This document shows, piece after piece, positions 16,308-25,192 of a DNA stretch of 64,000 bases. Made by a program: the position numbers and the translations under genes. Positions within the stretch are counted from its first letter, which is position 1, and the number at the start of each line of letters is the position of its first letter. The DNA lies in assembly GCA_016709865.1 (NCBI GenBank), contig JADJLX010000005.1:558001-622000 (forward strand), given 5' to 3'. Under the pieces are notes generated by a model. That model saw only the letters and a list, made by a program, of their open reading frames with translations. It did no database searches and was not told the DNA's origin. Source of the stretch: Bacteroidales bacterium. GTDB taxonomy: Bacteria > Bacteroidota > Bacteroidia > Bacteroidales > VadinHA17.

Positions 16308-18338
16308 TTATAAAATTCTCTCAACTTCAACTTTATTATCATGGAATGCTGCTCCATAACCCATATCTGTCTCTCTGCCTTCAATCAGAGTATTACCCCC
16401 GCCTCCTTCGCCGTACCAAATGCCGTTCGGAAGCACTACTGAACCTTTTGGTATTCTGTTAGTCACCCGGGCAAAGCTGATAATCTCGCCGATCTGATTA
16501 AATATCCTGATTCTATCACCTGTTGATATATTTCTTTTCTTTGCGTCAGCCACTGAAATACCTGCTGCCGGTTCAGGAACTGATTCTTTTATGATTTTCA
16601 GGTTGCCAAACTGAGAGTGAATTCTGCTTCCTGTGTTTGGAGTTATAAAAGTCAAGGGATAATTTTCAGCACTGGCATCAATGCTTTGGGAAATATATTG
16701 GGGCAATTGAGAAATACCCCATTTCAACTTAGCCTCTTCAGAATACAATTCAATTTTTCCTGAAGGTGTATCAAATTTCATATCAGACCATGCAATCTCC
16801 TGTAAGCCTGGCGCAAGAACAGGACCTGATTTAAGATCTTTCAGACTAAGATGTGAGTATCCTTTTATTCTTTCCTCCAGCCATCTCTCAATGTTTTCAT
16901 TGCCTGGTTCAGGGAGAAGTGAATTATTAATCTTCAGATCCATTCTTTTTGCAAGGTGATAATATATCTCAGTTTCAGGCATAACCTCCCCAGGCGACTC
17001 TATTACCTTTGGCTTGTACTGAACATACGGTGACCAGTATGAACCTATAATATCCGATTGCTCAAACATGTCTTTTGCAGGAAGAATTACATCAGCGATT
17101 TTTGCAGTATCAGTCATGAATTGGTCAACAACTACCTTAAACCCTATTCCTTCAAACGTTTTTCTGACATTAACAGAATCAGGAGATTGCAGCAGTGGAT
17201 TGCCTCTTTCAATCCAGGCAGCTTTAAGTTCAGGATTGGTGGTTTTCAACATATCTGCTCCAACCTTCGCCATTGATAGTGTCCTGCGGTATGGGGCATC
17301 CTTTAGAGGATCAGGATAATATGACAATGGTTCTTTCAGATCATCAAAAACATAGCTTTGCAGATTGGCATAATTGAATCCGGCACCTGATTTACCAATA
17401 TTGCCTGTAAGAACTGCCAGCGAGAGGATAGATCTGATTGTCTGACCGCCATTCAGATGCCTTTGAAGACCATATCCGGGGAGGAAGGTCACCGGGCCAC
17501 CTTCTCCTATCAGCCCGGCAAGCTCTATTATATCAGAGGCCGGAATGCCGGTTATTTTTTCAGCTTCTGCAGGCGTAATTTTCAGCGATTGCTTAAACTC
17601 ATCGAATCCCTTCACATAATTATTAAGAAAAGTAAGATCAATTAGTCCCTTTTCTATAAGAACTGATGCGATAGCCAGTGCAAGGGCTCCGTCTGTTCCG
17701 GGTACCGGACTAAAGAGCATATCAGCTTTGTCAGCTGTAGGGGTTCTAAGCGGATCAATTACAATTACTTTACACCCGTTTTCCCTGGCTTTTGCTATAA
17801 ATACGATCTCCTGAATGTTAGTCTCGGCAGGATTTTTACCCCAAATAATTATAGTTTTGGCATTAACAAGGTCCCATGGAACATTATGCTTTACAGACCC
17901 CATTGTTAACCTGACTGCTTCAAGGCCGGCTGGCCAGCAAAGGTTTCCGTAAGTTGTTGTTGCTCCCCCGAAAGCTTTCCAGAATTCTGAGCCGATATCA
18001 TTTGTGAGCCCCGACATTCCGCTACCTTTGTACCAGAGCACACTGTGAGGTCCATATTTTTCTCTGACAACGATCAGCTTTTCTGCGATCAGATCCAGAA
18101 CATCTGATGTGGAAATTTGCTGAAATGTGCCATCAGCACTTCTGATCAAAGGGTAAATTATTCTGTCGGGTGAGTGAAATCTTTCAATATATGAAAGGCC
18201 CTTGATACAAGGACCCTCAGGAGTTGCAAGATTATCGTTATACGGCAATATCCTCCTGATTCTATTATTTTCAACCTGCACCCTGAAGGAACAGGTGCTA
18301 TAACAGTTCCTTGGACAAGCTGTTATGAATTCTTCCAT
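16308..18338 (-). CDS. Molybdopterin oxidoreductase catalytic subunit (DMSO-reductase family), no signal peptide
   Basis: Catalytic subunit holding bis-MGD molybdenum and one [4Fe-4S] cluster, 676 residues. Cluster ligands are C8, C12, C16 and C44. C134 in YGNLCWPAGLE is the likely metal ligand, which would group it with Cys-coordinated enzymes such as thiosulfate/polysulfide reductases rather than Ser-type DMSO reductase. The first cysteine is only 8 residues from the start, and the codon directly before the ATG is an in-frame TAA (the stop of the upstream gene), so no Tat signal can be encoded. The complex should therefore face the cytoplasm. The physiological substrate is unknown. Confidence 0.87.
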   Translation of the reverse strand: MEEFITACPRNCYSTCSFRVQVENNRIRRILPYNDNLATPEGPCIKGLSYIERFHSPDRIIYPLIRSADGTFQQISTSDVLDLIAEKLIVVREKYGPHSVLWYKGSGMSGLTNDIGSEFWKAFGGATTTYGNLCWPAGLEAVRLTMGSVKHNVPWDLVNAKTIIIWGKNPAETNIQEIVFIAKARENGCKVIVIDPLRTPTADKADMLFSPVPGTDGALALAIASVLIEKGLIDLTFLNNYVKGFDEFKQSLKITPAEAEKITGIPASDIIELAGLIGEGGPVTFLPGYGLQRHLNGGQTIRSILSLAVLTGNIGKSGAGFNYANLQSYVFDDLKEPLSYYPDPLKDAPYRRTLSMAKVGADMLKTTNPELKAAWIERGNPLLQSPDSVNVRKTFEGIGFKVVVDQFMTDTAKIADVILPAKDMFEQSDIIGSYWSPYVQYKPKVIESPGEVMPETEIYYHLAKRMDLKINNSLLPEPGNENIERWLEERIKGYSHLSLKDLKSGPVLAPGLQEIAWSDMKFDTPSGKIELYSEEAKLKWGISQLPQYISQSIDASAENYPLTFITPNTGSRIHSQFGNLKIIKESVPEPAAGISVADAKKRNISTGDRIRIFNQIGEIISFARVTNRIPKGSVVLPNGIWYGEGGGGNTLIEGRETDMGYGAAFHDNKVEVERIL

Positions 18339-18734
18339 TTAATCCAATGGTGCATCCAAAGGGTACACAACCTTGAGATCCAGCTTTTTGTTATTGAAGT
18401 CGGAGATCCATACTTCATAAGTCATTTTTACTTGCCCCATATATGTTAATCCCCTGTAATCAACAGCACCTGTCGAAAAGATCTGACCATTAATTTTCGC
18501 TGAAACCTCAGCTTTTATAAAGGCTTTTTCAAATCGTCCATACTCAGACAAAGCACCAGGCAACACATTTCCGAGGGTATCAATTCCTCCTGAGGTATTT
18601 ACAATTACCATCGAAAATGTCTGATCTGAAATATTTTTAATTCTGACGTCAGTCGGACCCTCCGGATCAAATTTAGTCTTCTTACATGCTAAAATTGAGG
18701 TTGCAATTACTAATATCAGGATTAGCTTCTTCAT
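18339..18734 (-). CDS. Small predicted lipoprotein
   Basis: A 131-residue protein with a signal sequence and lipobox ending at C17 (ILVIATSILACKK), then a beta-strand-rich domain without a family I can name. Its TAA stop directly abuts the ATG of the molybdoenzyme in the same frame, so the two are very likely translated from one message. It could be an assembly or envelope partner of that complex, or only a co-transcribed neighbour; sequence alone gives no function. Confidence 0.7.
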   Translation of the reverse strand: MKKLILILVIATSILACKKTKFDPEGPTDVRIKNISDQTFSMVIVNTSGGIDTLGNVLPGALSEYGRFEKAFIKAEVSAKINGQIFSTGAVDYRGLTYMGQVKMTYEVWISDFNNKKLDLKVVYPLDAPLD

Positions 18735-18801
18735 AGCAGGAATAATTAGTGATACCTTTAATTAATTTGACCTGAAATATAGTAAATAAGTTGCAATAAG
18801 G

Positions 18802-19572
18802 TTAAATAATATTGAGACTATTTACCGGTACCCACCCTTTATTCCCGTCAGAAAGACGTATTTCATACCACTCGCCTACTTCATCCTCGATAGTAACTTT
18901 TGTTCCATCGTGGAGCACGAAAAGGTCAGTTCCGCTATTGTCAGGTGAGCTTTTTCCGCTTACTAACGGACTGATTATAATTGCTCTGTGACTATCGTAA
19001 ACAAGACTTTTATTTCTAAGGGCAAATGAAAGTGAAGATACTGAAAGAAGGAAAAAAATCATCGCCATCCAGAATCCGGCGACTTTAAACCTGTATCTTG
19101 ATGTGTAGATATAGAGTGATAGCAATAACAGAGAGAGAATGAAACAAACAAGACTAAAAACTGCCCAGGTATTTGCTGCCACAAGCAGCGAAACGTAATT
19201 ATACCACCTGACAAAAAACAGTTCAGGTATCTCCTGAAACCTGTCCACAATAAGAGTTCGGGCAATCTGGAGATTATAGTTGATATTCTCATCAGAAGGT
19301 TTGAGAAGCCAGGCCCGCTCAAAAAACAGAATAGCCGACGGAATGTTATTCATCTTAAAATATGCATTCCCAATATTGTAACTGAGGTTTGCGGAACGGT
19401 AACCTGTATTATACAGATCAAGCCAGTAATCAAGAGCTTCCTGATAATTTCCTGATGAAAAGGAAGTTACTCCCTGGTCAAACTTTGCCTTACCTGTTTC
19501 CTGAGATAATGCAAACTGTGATAACAGGGAAGTAAATGCAATTATTATAATATATCTGAAAATGACTTTCAT
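18802..19572 (-). CDS. batE: BatE-like protein: TPR, two membrane helices, SH3 domain
   Basis: Last gene of the Bat operon, 256 residues. In order: signal peptide (1-23), TPR-type repeats (about 25-110, with FSSGNYQEALDYW and LSYNIGNAYFKMNNIPSA), two hydrophobic helices (about 130-185), and a C-terminal SH3-like domain ending VGEWYEIRLSDGNKGWVP. This arrangement is the BatE pattern in Bacteroidetes. It starts 3 bases after batD. It probably scaffolds the membrane-bound BatA/BatB complex on the periplasmic side; the biochemical role of Bat proteins is still unsettled. Confidence 0.85.
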   Translation of the reverse strand: MKVIFRYIIIIAFTSLLSQFALSQETGKAKFDQGVTSFSSGNYQEALDYWLDLYNTGYRSANLSYNIGNAYFKMNNIPSAILFFERAWLLKPSDENINYNLQIARTLIVDRFQEIPELFFVRWYNYVSLLVAANTWAVFSLVCFILSLLLLSLYIYTSRYRFKVAGFWMAMIFFLLSVSSLSFALRNKSLVYDSHRAIIISPLVSGKSSPDNSGTDLFVLHDGTKVTIEDEVGEWYEIRLSDGNKGWVPVNSLNII

Positions 19573-19575
19573 TGT

Positions 19576-21387
19576 TTAGCCTATTGAGTTTTCAACTGAC
19601 TTTATAAACTGGGTTGCCCCCTCAAATATCGATTCAGCTTCAGTTCCTGATGATGATGGGGAGAATCTGGCGAATTCGCAGGTATCGAGAATATGATTCA
19701 GGTTCGTTATCCTCTCATCATTGATTCCCCTCTCATTGAGTGTAGAAACAGCATTTGTACGTGTCAGTTCTGATACCGGAATGTTAAGTTTATCACTCAG
19801 ATAGCCCCATAATGCTTTAAGAATTTCCTCATAGAATTTGTCCATCTCCTTATTCTTAAGACAGACTGATGCTGAATGAAGTCTTTTTACAGCTACTTTT
19901 CCGGCCTTTCTGTTTCTTACTAGTGACAGGTCAGAGTTTCTTCTTACATGCTCTCTTCTCAGAAACAGAACAAGGAAGAATGCGAAGATTGCAAATGCAT
20001 AAGCACTATAGAATGACCGCGATGAAGTGAGAAGCAGTCCTGGTTTATCGAGCCTGCCAGACTCATTTTTAATGAATCTTATATCTTTTCCAAGATACTT
20101 TACATCTTCTTTAGAAACCCCGCCGTAAACAGTAATCCCGGTATTTTGCTCATCGCCTTTTCTGGCATGAAAATGGAATTCTGAGGTAGTAAGCGTTTCA
20201 TACTTTCCTGATGAAATATTATAATATGAATATGTTACCGGCGGAATTGTAAAATCACCATAATGACGCGGAATAAGCAGATATTCAAAAATCTTTTGCC
20301 CTGATGATCCTTCTGCTCCGTTTTTAATTGATTCTGAGACCTTCGGATCGTAATTTTCTATATCAGGCGGCAATTTAAGCAGTGGTGTCGGAGCTATCTT
20401 GAGATTTCCGCTTCCATTAATCGTAATCCTTAAAGTAACCGCATCATTTACATTAACAGAATCCTTATCAAGTGTTGCCTTAAGACTGAGTTTACCAACT
20501 ATACCTGAAAAATCAGCTGGCTTGGTCCCCGGCAGAGGTTTTACTTTAACTTTTAGTGTCTGACTTGCAATTGCCTTAGGTACAGTCTGATATTGAGTAA
20601 AGAAATCACCAAAGAAGGGATCTGACTGTGCAGATTTTTGCTGAATAAGCACCGAAAGCTGGACGGGATCAATTGTTACTTCACCTGTAATCTGAGGGTA
20701 AAGAAGAAACTGCTGGACGATTCCTGTTCCATAAATAGAACCATTTACTGTTTCCTGCTGAAGCGAAGTAAGTGGCGGTGTTTCAATATCAGTTTTAAGG
20801 AACCCGTTAAATGAAGGGAATTTTATTTCGTTGATACCTGACAGATTAACCTTTGTGAATAATTTCACAGTAGCAACTATATGTTCACCCAGGTATACCT
20901 CTTTTCTGTTAAGGGAAAGGTTTACGAAGACATCTCCTCCTGATGAGCTGATACCTTCATTATCTGTCTTTGAAGTACTGCTTTGAGTTGCAATCTGATT
21001 CGGAGTTGTGCTGGAAATTACTTCGATGTACATTGAATCTGATCTGTACTCCTTGTTTTTAAGCGTAAATACAGCTGGCGGAATCACAAATTTTCCCTCA
21101 TTTACAGCCTGGAGATAATAAACATATGTATAGGATGTCTGAGTAGACATCCGGTTATTAATTATCTGTGTACTTGAACTGTATGACTTTTGGGGTCCCA
21201 TTAACTTGACAAATCCTGTGAACGGAGGAAATGCTACTTCCCCGCCTCCTGCATTAACGGTCCACATAACACTGAACTGCTGTCCTGCCGTAACTACTGC
21301 AGGGTATTCAGCTTTCAGCACAATATCCTGAGCTGTAATGCTGGCGGATATTATGATAAGTAGCTGAATTAGAAGTGCTTTTTTCAT
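19576..21387 (-). CDS. batD: BatD aerotolerance protein
   Basis: Large membrane-anchored periplasmic protein of the Bat system, 603 residues. A signal peptide (1-19) is followed by several beta-sandwich domains with BatD-typical text (AGQQFSVMWTVNAGGGEVAFPPF, LGEHIVATVKLFTKVNLSGI, LIPRHYGDFTIPPVTYSYYN). One membrane helix lies at about 455-480 (SFYSAYAFAIFAFFLVLFL), and a cytoplasmic tail of about 120 residues with charged helices ends the protein. Gene order and spacing (3 bases to batE, 15 from batC) fit the standard operon. Confidence 0.9.
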   Translation of the reverse strand: MKKALLIQLLIIISASITAQDIVLKAEYPAVVTAGQQFSVMWTVNAGGGEVAFPPFTGFVKLMGPQKSYSSSTQIINNRMSTQTSYTYVYYLQAVNEGKFVIPPAVFTLKNKEYRSDSMYIEVISSTTPNQIATQSSTSKTDNEGISSSGGDVFVNLSLNRKEVYLGEHIVATVKLFTKVNLSGINEIKFPSFNGFLKTDIETPPLTSLQQETVNGSIYGTGIVQQFLLYPQITGEVTIDPVQLSVLIQQKSAQSDPFFGDFFTQYQTVPKAIASQTLKVKVKPLPGTKPADFSGIVGKLSLKATLDKDSVNVNDAVTLRITINGSGNLKIAPTPLLKLPPDIENYDPKVSESIKNGAEGSSGQKIFEYLLIPRHYGDFTIPPVTYSYYNISSGKYETLTTSEFHFHARKGDEQNTGITVYGGVSKEDVKYLGKDIRFIKNESGRLDKPGLLLTSSRSFYSAYAFAIFAFFLVLFLRREHVRRNSDLSLVRNRKAGKVAVKRLHSASVCLKNKEMDKFYEEILKALWGYLSDKLNIPVSELTRTNAVSTLNERGINDERITNLNHILDTCEFARFSPSSSGTEAESIFEGATQFIKSVENSIG

Positions 21388-21402
21388 TTTTACCTGATCA
21401 AA

Positions 21403-22152
21403 TTACCAGTTTTTAACTGTTTTAACCTTTGCTTTGGCAGCTTTTGCAAGTTTAACTTTTTCCTGAACATTCTTTTCATCATTTGCCAGAGCATTCAGAA
21501 GTCTTTGTGCATCATCTTTCGAGATACCCTGCTGTTGTTGCTGCTCCTGCTGCTGCTTATCCTGCTCGTCCTTTTTATTCTGCTCTTTCTGCTGATCCTG
21601 GTTTTTATCGTCCTGCTTCTGCTGATCCTTTTTGTTGTCTTCTTTATCCTGGTCCTTCTTATCCTGATTCTGCTGCTGCTGTTGCTGTTGCTGTTGCTGC
21701 AGAAGGTCCTGAGCATAGGCAAGGTTGTACTTTGCCTCTTTACTCGCGGGATTCAGTTTCAGGGAGCTTTTATAAGCTGCAATGCTCTCCTCGATTTTCT
21801 TAGCCTGCAACAGCGAATTACCCAAATTATAATAACCGGCTGACTTTTTATCCTTGTCCTCATTCAGGTTTATGTTCTCAATAAACTGTTTACCAGCATC
21901 TTCAAACTTGTTCTGTTTATACAGAGCATCACCTATATTAAATACTGCCTCGGGAGATATCTTATTATTATCTATTGCTTTCCTGTATGAGATTTCTGAT
22001 TCTGCAAAATTAGTTTTTCCATACTCCCTGTTCCCCTGTCTGATGTATTTTTTATCAGCCTGGGCATTCAACACGACAGAAAATATCAGGAAGAGGCAGC
22101 TCATAAGAAATATGCTGAGATTTCTGTTTGATATGTTTGACTTTCTGATCAT
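21403..22152 (-). CDS. batC: BatC TPR protein with Gln/Lys/Asp-rich low-complexity tail
   Basis: TPR protein of the Bat operon, 249 residues. The signal peptide or anchor (about 12-30) is followed by three to four TPR units (RQGNREYGKTNFAESEISYR through NPASKEAKYNLAYAQ). From about residue 155 to 215 the chain becomes a long run of Gln, Lys, Asp and Asn with tracts of eight or more glutamines encoded by repeated CAG/CAA. The C-terminus is again ordinary. The tail is probably disordered, and its DNA is prone to slippage. It lies 15 bases after batB. Confidence 0.87.
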   Translation of the reverse strand: MIRKSNISNRNLSIFLMSCLFLIFSVVLNAQADKKYIRQGNREYGKTNFAESEISYRKAIDNNKISPEAVFNIGDALYKQNKFEDAGKQFIENINLNEDKDKKSAGYYNLGNSLLQAKKIEESIAAYKSSLKLNPASKEAKYNLAYAQDLLQQQQQQQQQQNQDKKDQDKEDNKKDQQKQDDKNQDQQKEQNKKDEQDKQQQEQQQQQGISKDDAQRLLNALANDEKNVQEKVKLAKAAKAKVKTVKNW

Positions 22153-22167
22153 TTCAGGAACAATAAA

Positions 22168-23208
22168 TTAAACCTTAAATTTAAATAATCTTATATCAGC
22201 CAGCTTTCTGTTTTTCCTGTCCATAATGAGAAAATCGAACAGCAACAGAAAAACAGCCAACGCTGCAAAGATCTGGAACTGATCATTATATTCAGTATAC
22301 ATAGTGCTTTCGAGTTCCTGATCTTTCATTTGTCTTATCTCGCTGAATATTTCATCCAGTCCAATATTAGAGTTGCTGGCCCTAACATAGGTTCCGTTAG
22401 CACTCACTGCAACTTTCTTAAGGATATCCTCGTCAAGTTTTGAGATTACAGTGTTGCCCTCAACATCCTTGAGAAAATCCCTTCTGCCGTTTACAATCAC
22501 CCTCACCGGTACTCCTTCAACAGATCCTATTCCGATTGTATGGATTACAATACCAGCTTTTGCTGCTTCTTCTGCCATTGACACAGGATCGTCTTCATGA
22601 TTCTCACCATCGGTGATTATCACTAATGCTTTACTTTTTTCCTCTCCCGGACTAAACGATCTCATCCCCAGGTTTATTGCTGCTCCTATAGCAGTTCCCT
22701 GCTTGGGAACCATGTCGGGATTGATTGTTGAAAGGAACATTTTTGCTGAAATATAGTCTGTTGTTACAGGAATCTGCGTATATGCGTCACCAGCAAAGAC
22801 TATAAGACCTATTTTATCGTTGCTCAGATCATCAACAAGTCGCGAAATTGCCTGCTTCGCCCTTGTAAGTCTGTCTGGCTGGATATCTTCAGCAAGCATC
22901 GAATTGCTGACATCCAGTGCAATAATTACTTCGACCCCCTGCTTTTTAACATCTTCAAGTTTTGATCCGAACTGTGGTCTCGAAAGCATTATTACTGCAG
23001 CTATGAAAGCAACAGACTGAATTATAAATTTTATAAGCGGTCTCGATTTTGACATTTCCGGAACTAGTGTCCCGACCAGTTCGATATTGCCCAGTTTTTT
23101 TAATGCCCTCTTCTTTCTTATATCATTAATAATATACAGCAATACAATAACCGGAAGCATAAGCAGCAAGTACAGGAAATCCGGGTTTGCAAATCTGAAC
23201 AATTGCAT
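22168..23208 (-). CDS. batB: BatB von Willebrand factor A membrane protein
   Basis: VWA-domain membrane protein of the Bat complex, 346 residues. Helices lie at about 8-25 and 58-76 and again near 312-332, framing a VWA domain facing the periplasm. The metal-ion site DxSxS is intact in IALDVSNSMLAEDIQPDR, and the ITDGENHEDDP segment supplies the later MIDAS aspartate. It begins 10 bases after batA and shares the overall design of BatA, as expected of the paralog pair. Partners are inferred to be BatA and the MoxR ATPase encoded upstream. Confidence 0.92.
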   Translation of the reverse strand: MQLFRFANPDFLYLLLMLPVIVLLYIINDIRKKRALKKLGNIELVGTLVPEMSKSRPLIKFIIQSVAFIAAVIMLSRPQFGSKLEDVKKQGVEVIIALDVSNSMLAEDIQPDRLTRAKQAISRLVDDLSNDKIGLIVFAGDAYTQIPVTTDYISAKMFLSTINPDMVPKQGTAIGAAINLGMRSFSPGEEKSKALVIITDGENHEDDPVSMAEEAAKAGIVIHTIGIGSVEGVPVRVIVNGRRDFLKDVEGNTVISKLDEDILKKVAVSANGTYVRASNSNIGLDEIFSEIRQMKDQELESTMYTEYNDQFQIFAALAVFLLLFDFLIMDRKNRKLADIRLFKFKV

Positions 23209-23218
23209 ATATTGTACT

Positions 23219-24211
23219 TTATGTAAGGTTTTTAAACAGAGTATTTCTTATCAGAATTTCGAATGCAAGCAGGCAGAATGCAATCAGTGCAGGAAGAAAA
23301 TATTTCTCTTCCTTCCGGTTGAACTGCCTTACATCGATTTTCGATTTTTCAAGCTTGTCAATCTCATTATAAACCTGTATAAGCTTGTCATTATCAGTAG
23401 CTCTGAAGTATTTTCCTCCTGTTGTCGCAGAGATTTCTTTAAGCACTGCCTCGTCTATCTCAACAGGCATGTCCTGGTATTGGATGCCGTAGGGAGTCTG
23501 AACCGGATATGGTGCCATACCCTGGGTACCAACACCAATTGTGTAAACTCTTATTCCGTATGTCTTTGCAATACCGGCGGCAGTTACAGGAGCTATTTCT
23601 CCCCTGTTATTTACTCCGTCTGTAAGGAGTATAATGACTTTGCTTTTTGCTTCGGAATCCTTAATTCTGTTTACAGATGTTGCCAATCCATTACCAATTG
23701 CAGTTCCATCTTCTATCATACCGCTCTGTATCTCGCGCATAAGGTTTATCAATACTGCATGATCAGTTGTAAGCGGACACTGAGTGAAGCTTTCACCGCT
23801 GAAAACAACAAGTCCGATACGATCATAAGGTCTGCCCGAGATGAATTCAGTTGCAACATTCTTTGAAGCTTCAAGCCTGTCTGGCCTGAAATCCCTTGCA
23901 AGCATACTGCCTGAAATATCGAGAGCCAAAACGATATCAATTCCTTCAGTTGAGATGTCCTGGAACCTGTCAGTAGCCTGGGGACGGGCAATGATTACAA
24001 TAAGCAAGGCAATGGCTATTGTCCTGAAAGCAAACAGTATATGACGCAGATAATATCTGAATGTTATTCCTGCATTTGCAAAAGGATCTAACCCTGGCAC
24101 TCTGAGTGAAGCGTTTGCTCTCTGCTGCTTAAAAATATAGAAAGCTACCATGGCAGGTATTACTATCAGAAGATAGAGGAATAGAGGTTCAGCAAATGTT
24201 ATTCCTTTCAT
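23219..24211 (-). CDS. batA: BatA von Willebrand factor A membrane protein
   Basis: First VWA protein of the Bat pair, 330 residues, with membrane helices near both ends. The MIDAS motif is intact (LALDISGSMLARDFRPDR), and ILLTDGVNNRGEIAP continues the site. Its start overlaps the stop of the upstream DUF4381-like gene by 4 bases (ATGA type), a sign of translational coupling. Known Bacteroides Bat proteins form membrane complexes needed for stress survival; that function is from the family, not from this sequence. Confidence 0.92.
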   Translation of the reverse strand: MKGITFAEPLFLYLLIVIPAMVAFYIFKQQRANASLRVPGLDPFANAGITFRYYLRHILFAFRTIAIALLIVIIARPQATDRFQDISTEGIDIVLALDISGSMLARDFRPDRLEASKNVATEFISGRPYDRIGLVVFSGESFTQCPLTTDHAVLINLMREIQSGMIEDGTAIGNGLATSVNRIKDSEAKSKVIILLTDGVNNRGEIAPVTAAGIAKTYGIRVYTIGVGTQGMAPYPVQTPYGIQYQDMPVEIDEAVLKEISATTGGKYFRATDNDKLIQVYNEIDKLEKSKIDVRQFNRKEEKYFLPALIAFCLLAFEILIRNTLFKNLT

Positions 24212-25188
24212 ACTTTGCCCTCCTCTGTTTTAAGAGCGCCTGCTTTTTCCTCAGCGACTCTAAATTCCTCTTTTGTAACCTGTACAAAATCCCACGAATT
24301 CTGAAAATGGATATCATTCTCAGCTGGCTCAGGATTATACTTTGCAAATTTTACAAGATCTGCTCCGCTGAGTATGGTTCTGAGCTGATTATAATGCGCA
24401 TCCTTTTTAAAACCAGTTTTAACCAGTGCTTCAAGTGTCTCAGCAGTTGTGAGTTCGAGAGAGAATACGTTGTACCGGTTTTCAAGGTATTGCCTCAGTA
24501 TCTCTGTGAGCCTTGTATAGTATAGTTTTATCTCGCCTTTCTGCCAAACCTGATCGTCTCTTAATCTTTCCAGTTCGCGGAAAGCGATTATGTGAGCAGG
24601 TTCCCTGATAATAACTTCTTCAACTCCTGTTTCTTTCTTACGGAATTTCTTTACCAATCTTAGTCCGTACCAGATAAGTGCTGCCAGCAATGCTGCAGCA
24701 AGTACCCAGGGTATAATTTCCCCTATTGTTACCGGTGCCCTGTAGGGACTTATTATATCATATATTTTTGCTGTTGAATCAGATGGAGCAATCTTCACTC
24801 TCATCACTTCAAGCTGTGAATAGTCAGAGTAAAACCGCTTTATTCCTTCCTCGTTTTTTAATTCGGCATATACAGGCGGAACCTGATAATAGCCGGAATC
24901 AAAGGAAGTTATAAGATATCTTTCTGTGATTTTTAGTCTTCCATCTCCACCCTGAGCAGTATCAAATAATGGTCCCGACAAAATCTCAATATTTTTCATC
25001 AGGGAATCCTTAAAAACAGGGAGTGTAAGTTTGAGATTTGCGGGTTGTTCTACGGTGACGGTATATTTAATCTGATCACCGATGTATATACGCGCTGAAT
25101 CGAACGCTGCGCTGACAGTAACATTCTGACTGAATGACGCCGGTGTAACTGCCAGAAAGAATGATATGTATAAAACCAGTCTCTTCAT
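24208..25188 (-). CDS. Membrane protein of the Bat operon (DUF4381/BatD-like N-terminal domain)
   Basis: The start at 25188 (MKRLVLYISFFLAVTPASFSQ) is preferred because it begins a clean signal peptide; an earlier ATG at 25206 would overlap the upstream gene by 14 bases. The protein (about 326 residues) has a periplasmic beta domain with BatD-like wording (ARIYIGDQIKYTVTVEQPANLKLTLPVFKD), one membrane helix near 170-190, and a cytoplasmic helical domain with LYYTRLTEILRQYLENRY. Such proteins regularly sit between the DUF58 and batA genes. They are thought to be structural partners, but the exact job is not known. Confidence 0.82.
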   Translation of the reverse strand: MKRLVLYISFFLAVTPASFSQNVTVSAAFDSARIYIGDQIKYTVTVEQPANLKLTLPVFKDSLMKNIEILSGPLFDTAQGGDGRLKITERYLITSFDSGYYQVPPVYAELKNEEGIKRFYSDYSQLEVMRVKIAPSDSTAKIYDIISPYRAPVTIGEIIPWVLAAALLAALIWYGLRLVKKFRKKETGVEEVIIREPAHIIAFRELERLRDDQVWQKGEIKLYYTRLTEILRQYLENRYNVFSLELTTAETLEALVKTGFKKDAHYNQLRTILSGADLVKFAKYNPEPAENDIHFQNSWDFVQVTKEEFRVAEEKAGALKTEEGKV

Positions 25189-25192
25189 TTTC

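Noticed and set aside
21505..21843. Leucine-rich + strand open frame opposite batC
   Set aside because: It is the mirror of the CAG/CAA glutamine tract and has no independent start context; batC is the real gene.
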